Positions 1-4,485 of a stretch of 5,541 bases of DNA are shown here, piece by piece. The stretch spans positions 722,412 to 727,952 of the forward strand of contig CP070830.1 of assembly GCA_020344865.1 (NCBI GenBank), given 5' to 3'. Below the pieces are notes generated by a model, which was not told the DNA's origin, did no database searches, and worked only from the letters and a program-made list of their open reading frames with translations. The stretch is from Planctomycetota bacterium. GTDB lineage: Bacteria; Planctomycetota; Phycisphaerae; Sedimentisphaerales; Anaerobacaceae. A program made the translations under genes and the position numbers. Each line of letters opens with the position of its first letter. Position 1 is the first letter of the stretch.

Positions 1-83
1 AACCTAATTTAATTGGCGTGTGGCCTTGAGGACAGTGCATTAAGAGACGTTCATTTAATTCGCTAAGAGTTGTTAACCTTCAT
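1..83. other. AT-rich non-coding flank downstream of waaA
   Basis: No gene, RNA or convincing terminator is seen. The 7-base word TTTAATT occurs twice (8-14 and 54-60) in direct orientation. The waaA stop at 84-86 is followed on the minus strand by an ATG that opens only a seven-codon frame, too short to support. Confidence 0.4.
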
Positions 84-1379
84 TCAAACTGGGGGTAGGA
101 ATTTTGTGATTTGGTCTATTGTTTTTTGTGTTGCGCCTTGGTTCTGTCTGATTACCTTTTGGCCGTTCTGGGCGATTGAGCCGGCGTAATCCGGCTCTGT
201 CAGGCATTTCTGTATCGTCTGCAGCAGGTCGTCTTTATCTTTGACCTTAATGGCCCCTCGACCGTCTAGTAGGGCATCGACGGTCTGGTTGAAATTAAAA
301 GTATATGGGCCGAATAGGGTGCATTTGCCCAGCGCTGCGGCCTCCATCATATCCGAGCCTCCCATCGGCACGAGCGACCGGCCGACGAAAATGATATTTG
401 CGATTGAATAAAACTTCCGCAAATCGCCCATAGTATCGCCGAGTATCACGGCCTTGTCGTCCTGCTGTGGCAGGGGGGTGCCATCCTTTATCCGGCTGTA
501 ACGGACTAAAGATAAACCCGTCTGTTTTATCAACTGCGCAACCTCCTCGAATCGTTCGGGCTTGCGCGGGACAACGGCCAAACGCAAATCGCCGAACCTC
601 TCATCCTTTTTTAGACCCTGATACACGTCGAGAAGAATCTTTTCTTCATCGTTTCCAGTTCCGCCTGCCACCCACAGCCTCTGACCTTTTATGTCAAGCT
701 GGGCGACCAACTCATCGGCGCCCGCGACTTTGTCAGCAACCTGTGCCGTATCGTATTTCAGTGAGCCGGTAACAAGGACTTTTTCTTCGGCGCAGCCGAT
801 TTGCCTGAAGCGCTCGGCGTACTCATCCGTCTGGGCAAGGACAAGACTTACTTTTCGGTATATCTTTTTCGCGATGGGTTTTATTTTTGCGTATCTTGCA
901 AAACCTTTGTCGCTTATTCTGCCGTTTACCACAACGACCGGGATATTGAGTTTGTCCGCGGTATCAACGAAGTTAGGCCAGACCTCCTGTTCGATGAGCA
1001 GGCAGATGACCGGGTTGATGTTGCGAAACGCACGCTGCACTGTCCACGACAGGTCCAGCGGAAAGTAGAAGACCGCAAGGTCGTTTCCGTAAAGGCTGCT
1101 TGCTCGGGCAAAACCGGTATCGGTGGTAGTGCTGATTACAATTTCAAAATCGGCGAACCTCTCTCGAAGCTCTTTGACTATGGTCTTGGTGGCGTTGACC
1201 TCGCCTACGCTTACGGCGTGAATCCAGATGCATTTTTTCTGTGGGTGTTTGCGGGCGATTTTACCGAATCTGTTGTCCCAGCCCGCCCGGTAGCGCTTGT
1301 ATCTCGCCATCCGATACAGAACAATGGGGCTTATTCCTATGGCGGTCAGCAGGTATAAAAAATCAATCAAAATTCTCAT
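84..1379 (-). CDS. waaA: 3-deoxy-D-manno-octulosonic acid (Kdo) transferase
   Basis: Transfers Kdo from CMP-Kdo to the lipid A precursor at the cytoplasmic face of the inner membrane, the first step of LPS core assembly. The 431-residue product is close to the E. coli enzyme in length (425). Counting from the ATG at 1379, it has an N-terminal membrane-anchor segment (about 1-24), then the family's N-terminal domain with HAVSVGE (54-60), whose Glu60 matches the known catalytic base. IEQEVWPN (129-136), TGSLKYD, VPRKPERF, GDTMGDL, GGSDMMEAAALGK (from 340) and FGPYTFNF follow, the usual GT-B C-terminal signature. Variations from the common pattern are Lys for His in 'PRHPERF' and Asp for Asn in 'GGxNxxE'. 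A TTG six bases upstream (1385) would add two residues; ATG is preferred. No clear Shine-Dalgarno sequence precedes either start. The gene lies downstream of the protease gene on the same strand but has its own promoter. Function is certain at family level; the number of Kdo units added cannot be told. Confidence 0.95.
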   Translation of the reverse strand: MRILIDFLYLLTAIGISPIVLYRMARYKRYRAGWDNRFGKIARKHPQKKCIWIHAVSVGEVNATKTIVKELRERFADFEIVISTTTDTGFARASSLYGNDLAVFYFPLDLSWTVQRAFRNINPVICLLIEQEVWPNFVDTADKLNIPVVVVNGRISDKGFARYAKIKPIAKKIYRKVSLVLAQTDEYAERFRQIGCAEEKVLVTGSLKYDTAQVADKVAGADELVAQLDIKGQRLWVAGGTGNDEEKILLDVYQGLKKDERFGDLRLAVVPRKPERFEEVAQLIKQTGLSLVRYSRIKDGTPLPQQDDKAVILGDTMGDLRKFYSIANIIFVGRSLVPMGGSDMMEAAALGKCTLFGPYTFNFNQTVDALLDGRGAIKVKDKDDLLQTIQKCLTEPDYAGSIAQNGQKVIRQNQGATQKTIDQITKFLPPV

Positions 1380-1408
1380 TGGCAATCTACAGGATAGACA
1401 ACGGCATA

Positions 1409-1437
1409 ATGATATTTCTAAACTGCGACCGTGTCAA
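1409..1437 (-). promoter_or_regulatory. sigma70-type promoter of waaA
   Basis: Reading the minus strand, TTGACA (1437-1432, perfect -35) is separated by exactly 17 bases from TATCAT (1414-1409, 5 of 6 to TATAAT). Transcription would begin near 1402, giving a leader of only about 20-25 bases before the waaA ATG at 1379. The gap upstream of waaA is therefore a promoter region and waaA need not depend on read-through from the protease gene. Small inverted arms AACTG/CAGTT (1421-1425 and 1439-1443) flank the -35 side; they may be chance. Called from sequence only. Confidence 0.65.
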
Positions 1438-1468
1438 ACAGTTGCTTGAGAGGTGCTGCGATGTCTGC

Positions 1469-3103
1469 TTATGGCGAGACGTCCTCAGACCAATACTCAG
1501 CAAGGACGTCCAGGTCGAGCAGATCCACCCTGCCGTCGCGTACCGGCGGCGCCATATCGGCCCTCGGATTCCAGTTTGATGAGGTTGAGGTTGCAAGCCA
1601 GGCTTCTACGAAGACAGCCAGGTCCAGGTTATCGACCTTGCCGTCACCGTCGCCCGGGGCGATGTCAGCGACTGCTAAGTAATCGATGGGCTCTAATTCA
1701 AGCGTATGTCCGCCGTAGTCAGGCAGACCCCCTCCGCGAAGTACAAGATTGAATTCGATAAAAAGATTCATGCCGATTATACCTTCGAGCGTACCACCCT
1801 CCGGCGAAGCAACGTTGAGCATGACAACCGGCACATTGGTGAAAACCAGCCATTCGGGGTCAGCGCTGATTTCTATCTGGTCGATGATAAATCCTTTCGC
1901 GTCTATGGTCTCACCGGTAACGCCAGTTATTTCCACCCAGAAGTCGGGGTTGGACTTTTGAATTCCCAGCTCGGTTGCCTGCGACTCGCTGATGACGCTC
2001 ACTTGGGCACCGGTGTCAACCATGAATTTTTTCTGGGTGGAAGTTTTGTTGTTGTGAGCTAGGTCGGTTCGTGAAGTAAAGAAAAGGCTTTGGCCCGATA
2101 GCAGTACCATTATTATTGATGGACTCAACGGAGAAAAATACGGGTCGAACGGGTCAAAAAGGTACTGGACGGCCTGGCCGCCGGTGGGGCGCAGCTCCAG
2201 ATATATCGTGTTGGAATAGCTCGGCACGCATGGGTCGGAGCTGTCGTAAAGGCGTATGTCCGGTGAGGTAAATACGTTACCGTCTCGGGTAATAGTGAGT
2301 TGCCGGTCGTTCCGGAAACACGTGGCAAAATAGACTGACAGCGGCGTCCCGATAACGGTCGGTACGTTGGGTGACTCGAACGGGTCGCCGACCAAGACTG
2401 AAACGTTTGTCTCGCCGACCATGCCGGAATTGTCGACGATTAGACCGTTCGGTTCGATTGCGCCGAGTCCGTCGATGAAGACCGCAATCGGCTGACTTAC
2501 CCATGTGAAGACCGAGCCAATGACACCGGAGATTTCAATCATGTTTGAGGTAAGGTAATCGGAGGGATAAGGGGGACCGTAAAGACCCACTTGCGCGGCG
2601 TCCACATAACTTATTACGTGGGCGCTGCTGCCGCTGTCAAAGATACCGATTCCGTAGTCAGACTGCGGGTCAGTATAGGGCAGGAAATCACCGGTAACCG
2701 ATGTTGTGGGTATGGCGTCGATTTCAAGTTCGCCGGAACGGGCATCGGTGACTGATAGGACGACCCACGGTACGAAACCGGCTATCGGCGGTGAGTCGAC
2801 GACGTTGGCGATAATTGGGATAGTGGTCTGCTCGGCCTGCGGCGTAAGTTCGCCTTCTTTGGCCGGTATGGTCTTCTTGCGCATAAGTCTCGACCGGCGG
2901 CCGTTGGTGGAAATCGACGAGGGCTTATCTTCAGGGTAATGGATGGCCTTGATTCGAGAGCCGCCCGACATGCGCCAATCCACCTCTTGGCGCCGCCAGC
3001 TGGGTCGTTCCAGCCCGATAGCAACACCGCATAGGATGAGAACAGCAAACAGCCCAACTAAACTTGCTTTCGGGTGCAACTGGAGGCCTCTAATACGCAA
3101 CAT
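1469..3103 (-). CDS. secreted bilobal aspartic protease-like protein with C-terminal dockerin repeats
   Basis: 544 residues. A basic N-terminus followed by a hydrophobic stretch (about 13-30) is a signal peptide or signal anchor; Cys25 lacks a proper lipobox (Leu precedes it). Residues 36-85 are rich in Arg/Lys and low in order-promoting residues. Two aspartic-protease-like lobes follow. Lobe 1 has F-DSGSS-AHVIS with Asp156 and closes at TVIGTPLSVYF (about 249-259). Lobe 2 has MV-DTGA-QVSVIS with Asp363 and closes at GIIGMNLFIEF (441-451). Each lobe has the D-[ST]-G plus hydrophobic-hydrophobic-Gly pair typical of pepsin/retropepsin folds, so a single chain could form a full active site. The C-terminus (about 477-541) holds two dockerin-like EF-hand loops (DIAPGDGDGKVD and DMAPPVRDGRVD). 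Extracytoplasmic proteolysis is inferred; substrate unknown. The start at 3103 is the first ATG after the promoter, with only a weak GAG-containing ribosome site. The protein could instead be a catalytically silent binding protein. Confidence 0.85.
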   Translation of the reverse strand: MLRIRGLQLHPKASLVGLFAVLILCGVAIGLERPSWRRQEVDWRMSGGSRIKAIHYPEDKPSSISTNGRRSRLMRKKTIPAKEGELTPQAEQTTIPIIANVVDSPPIAGFVPWVVLSVTDARSGELEIDAIPTTSVTGDFLPYTDPQSDYGIGIFDSGSSAHVISYVDAAQVGLYGPPYPSDYLTSNMIEISGVIGSVFTWVSQPIAVFIDGLGAIEPNGLIVDNSGMVGETNVSVLVGDPFESPNVPTVIGTPLSVYFATCFRNDRQLTITRDGNVFTSPDIRLYDSSDPCVPSYSNTIYLELRPTGGQAVQYLFDPFDPYFSPLSPSIIMVLLSGQSLFFTSRTDLAHNNKTSTQKKFMVDTGAQVSVISESQATELGIQKSNPDFWVEITGVTGETIDAKGFIIDQIEISADPEWLVFTNVPVVMLNVASPEGGTLEGIIGMNLFIEFNLVLRGGGLPDYGGHTLELEPIDYLAVADIAPGDGDGKVDNLDLAVFVEAWLATSTSSNWNPRADMAPPVRDGRVDLLDLDVLAEYWSEDVSP

Positions 3104-3137
3104 TCGCTCATCACTCTTTAAAGCTTAAACTTACCGT

Positions 3138-3152
3138 ATTATATCATATAAT
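3138..3152. repeat. AT-rich dyad ATTATAT-C-ATATAAT in the divergent promoter region
   Basis: A perfect 7+1+7 inverted repeat placed between the divergent protease gene and the tRNA/RNase pair. It contains TATAAT on both strands (minus 3143-3138, plus 3147-3152). The plus-strand copy has only a poor -35 (TTAAAC at 3125-3130, 16-base spacing). It may be a bidirectional -10 region, an operator, or simply AT-rich promoter DNA. Confidence 0.5.
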
Positions 3153-3165
3153 CGCAAAATTTCAA
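3138..3165 (-). promoter_or_regulatory. promoter of the protease-dockerin gene
   Basis: On the minus strand TTGAAA (3165-3160, 5 of 6 to the -35 consensus) stands 16 bases before a perfect TATAAT (3143-3138). Initiation near 3131 would leave a leader of about 28 bases before the ATG at 3103. The -10 box forms one half of a perfect 15-base dyad (3138-3152), whose other half reads TATAAT on the plus strand. Confidence 0.65.
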
Positions 3166-3216
3166 AGCAAAAAGTCGTAACACAACGGCAAAGACGGGCC
3201 TTGTAGGGCAATATTC

Positions 3217-3245
3217 TTGACTTATTTGGCGTTTTGGCTTAATAG
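3217..3245 (+). promoter_or_regulatory. possible promoter of tRNA-Arg and the downstream gene
   Basis: TTGACT (3217-3222) is followed after 17 bases by TAATAG (3240-3245), a poor -10. A better -10 match, TAGAAT (3243-3248, 5 of 6), has an over-long 20-base spacing, and TAATAT (3249-3254) is also present. The block lies just upstream of the tRNA, where a short-leader tRNA promoter is expected, so a promoter here is likely even though the exact -10 is uncertain. Confidence 0.4.
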
Positions 3246-3261
3246 AATAATATCGATTTCG

Positions 3262-3335
3262 GTCCCCGTAGCTCAATTGGATAGAGCGTTGGCCTCCGGA
3301 GCCAGAGGTTGTGCGTTCGAGTCGCACCGGGGATA
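3262..3335 (+). tRNA. tRNA-Arg (anticodon CCG)
   Basis: A complete cloverleaf can be drawn. The acceptor stem is GTCCCCG (3262-3268) with CGGGGAT (3328-3334), closed by a G-U pair at 1-72. The D arm is GCTC/GAGC with a GG-containing loop. The anticodon stem TTGGC/GCCAG encloses loop CTCCGGA with anticodon CCG at 3296-3298. The variable loop is AGGTT and the T arm GTGCG/CGCAC has loop TTCGAGT. The discriminator is A (3335) and the 3' CCA is not encoded (AGT follows), so it must be added after transcription. The anticodon reads CGG codons. Only 30 bases separate it from the next start codon. Confidence 0.97.
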
Positions 3336-3352
3336 GTTACAGCAAGGAAGAT

Positions 3353-3357
3353 AAGGG
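3353..3357 (+). promoter_or_regulatory. ribosome binding site that fixes the RNase HII-like start
   Basis: AAGGG lies 8 bases before the ATG at 3366, at good Shine-Dalgarno spacing, with a second AAGGA further up at 3344-3348. The reading frame stays open upstream into the tRNA (to about 3309), but starts there would overlap tRNA sequence and add residues unrelated to the family. The conserved domain begins five residues after this ATG. Confidence 0.6.
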
Positions 3358-3365
3358 TAACAAGG

Positions 3366-4325
3366 ATGGTAGTTCTGGTAGGAATCGACGAGGCTGGTTT
3401 CGGGCCGATTCTGGGCCCGCTGGTTATCTCTTCGAGCACTTTTCTGCTTCCCCATCATCTTTTGACGGCCGACTTGTGGCGGGTTCTGACCAGGAGCGTC
3501 GGCGACAGAAGGCGACACCTCGCAGGCCGGCTGCTTATCGCCGACAGCAAAAAGGCGTTCAACAGGTCGTCCGGAATCAAGCACCTGAGGCGGACGGTCC
3601 AGGCGTTTCTGAGATGCCTCGGTAAACAGCCAAAAACCTTGACGGAGCTGCTGACGGTGCTGTGTCCGGATTGCCTTGAGCGAATAGCTGATTACCCTTG
3701 GTACAAAGAAGCCGGCGGTCGTGAACTTTCGGCCGATGAGGCAGATATGGAGATCGCCTCGTCGGTGCTGGCCGAGGACCTGGCCTCAAATGGCATCGAA
3801 CTGCTCGAGCTTGGTAGCTGTTGCCTGGACGTCGCGCACTATAACAAATTGGTCGGCACGGTCAGAAACAAGGCCAGTGTTCTGTTTACCGCTACCGCGC
3901 AGTTAATAAAGGCGGCCTACGATAATTTTTCAGGAGATGATTTGCAGATTATAATCGACCGGCAGGGCGGCCGCGTTCGCTACCAAAGAATCCTGCAGCG
4001 AATGTTCTCCGATATGGAATTAAAGATTGTCCAGGAGAGCCCGACCAACAGCAGTTATGAATTGCGGGCGAACGGCAGACAGATGCGCCTGCATTTCACA
4101 GTCGGCGCCGATGAAAGATTCCTGCCGGTTTCACTGGCATCGATGGTCAGTAAATACGTGCGAGAGCTTTTGGTTGATAATATAAACCGCTATTTCTCGA
4201 GCTTTCATTCTGAGTTGAGACCAACCGCCGGATACTGGAAGGACGGCCTGCGTTTTATCGAAGACCTCAGAACCCATATCCCTCACGTCGAGTATGACAG
4301 CAATCAACTAATACGCTGCAGGTGA
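3366..4325 (+). CDS. divergent ribonuclease HII-like protein
   Basis: 319 residues, compared with about 200-260 for usual RNase HII, which cuts 5' of ribonucleotides in DNA and the RNA strand of RNA:DNA hybrids. The N-terminus reads VGIDEAGFGPILGPLV (5-20), clearly the GIDEAGRGPLAGPVV block of RNase HII. ADSKK (59-63) matches the DSKK block. IIIDRQGGR (195-203) supplies the third acidic residue. VGADERFLPVSLASMVSKYVRE (246-267) matches the fourth Asp followed by the SIAAASIIAKVxRD helix. AGY (288-290) may correspond to the conserved GY segment. All four expected catalytic acids are thus present (Asp8, Glu9, Asp198, Asp249). Oddities are Phe12 in place of the Arg of the GRG motif, about 100 residues between DSKK and IIID (with a CPDC at 100-103), and no recognisable C-terminal HR motif. 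It sits 30 bases after tRNA-Arg with no terminator between. Fold assignment is strong; actual RNase HII activity is less sure. Confidence 0.82.
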   Translation: MVVLVGIDEAGFGPILGPLVISSSTFLLPHHLLTADLWRVLTRSVGDRRRHLAGRLLIADSKKAFNRSSGIKHLRRTVQAFLRCLGKQPKTLTELLTVLCPDCLERIADYPWYKEAGGRELSADEADMEIASSVLAEDLASNGIELLELGSCCLDVAHYNKLVGTVRNKASVLFTATAQLIKAAYDNFSGDDLQIIIDRQGGRVRYQRILQRMFSDMELKIVQESPTNSSYELRANGRQMRLHFTVGADERFLPVSLASMVSKYVRELLVDNINRYFSSFHSELRPTAGYWKDGLRFIEDLRTHIPHVEYDSNQLIRCR

Positions 4326-4337
4326 GGACCTGCGGTG
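4314..4337 (+). other. small hairpin enclosing the RNase HII-like stop codon
   Basis: GCAGGT (4318-4323) and ACCTGC (4328-4333) form a perfect six-pair stem with loop GAGG. It extends outward by C-G and G-U pairs to about ten. The TGA stop codon (4323-4325) lies at the top of the stem and in the loop. No T run follows directly; the nearest (five Ts) is at 4359-4363. It may protect or mark the 3' end of the message; it is not a convincing intrinsic terminator. Confidence 0.35.
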
Positions 4338-4411
4338 AGCGATTCGGCCAAAACGGACTTTTTGTTATCTTTTCCGGGCATGGATGTAACGGCCAACCAA
4401 AGTGTAAACTT

Positions 4412-4447
4412 CGGGGCCTGTACTGATTATAATCGGTACAGGCCCCG
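4412..4447. terminator. 36-base palindrome, probable bidirectional terminator between convergent genes
   Basis: CGGGGCCTGTAC (4412-4423) is perfectly complementary to GTACAGGCCCCG (4436-4447). The centre GATTATAATC is itself palindromic, so the whole 36 bases match their reverse complement except one symmetric T/G position, which would be a U-G wobble in RNA. It lies 87 bases after the RNase HII-like stop and 38 bases after the LamG gene stop, where transcripts from both sides would end. No clear U tract follows in either direction (TCGCGATAC on plus, AAGTTTACAC on minus), so it may pause RNA polymerase or stabilise 3' ends rather than act alone. The rest of the gap (4326-4485) shows no gene. 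Confidence 0.55.
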
Positions 4448-4485
4448 TCGCGATACTAAGTCAACTGCCCTTACGTTTTCGTAGT

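Noticed and set aside
801..1358. 185-codon open frame on the plus strand
   Set aside because: It lies entirely antisense to waaA, whose family motifs are certain. Its product has no recognisable domain and it has no ribosome site or promoter of its own.
1421..1443. AACTG/CAGTT inverted repeat as a waaA operator
   Set aside because: Arms of five bases with a 13-base gap are easily expected by chance; no second copy is seen.
1431..2062. Several plus-strand frames of 70-118 codons opposite the protease gene
   Set aside because: They are shadows of the minus-strand protease-dockerin frame, overlap each other, and show no motif.
3262..3335. tRNA-Arg as an integration site for a mobile element
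   Set aside because: No integrase, no duplicated tRNA 3' end and no foreign-looking genes are visible in the window.
3309..3365. Upstream extension of the RNase HII-like frame into the tRNA
   Set aside because: The frame is open by chance through the T arm of the tRNA. The conserved domain and the AAGGG ribosome site both point to the ATG at 3366.
3336..3365. Hairpin GTTAC...GTAAC around the RNase HII-like ribosome site
   Set aside because: Only five pairs with a 16-base loop, too weak to claim as a regulatory structure.
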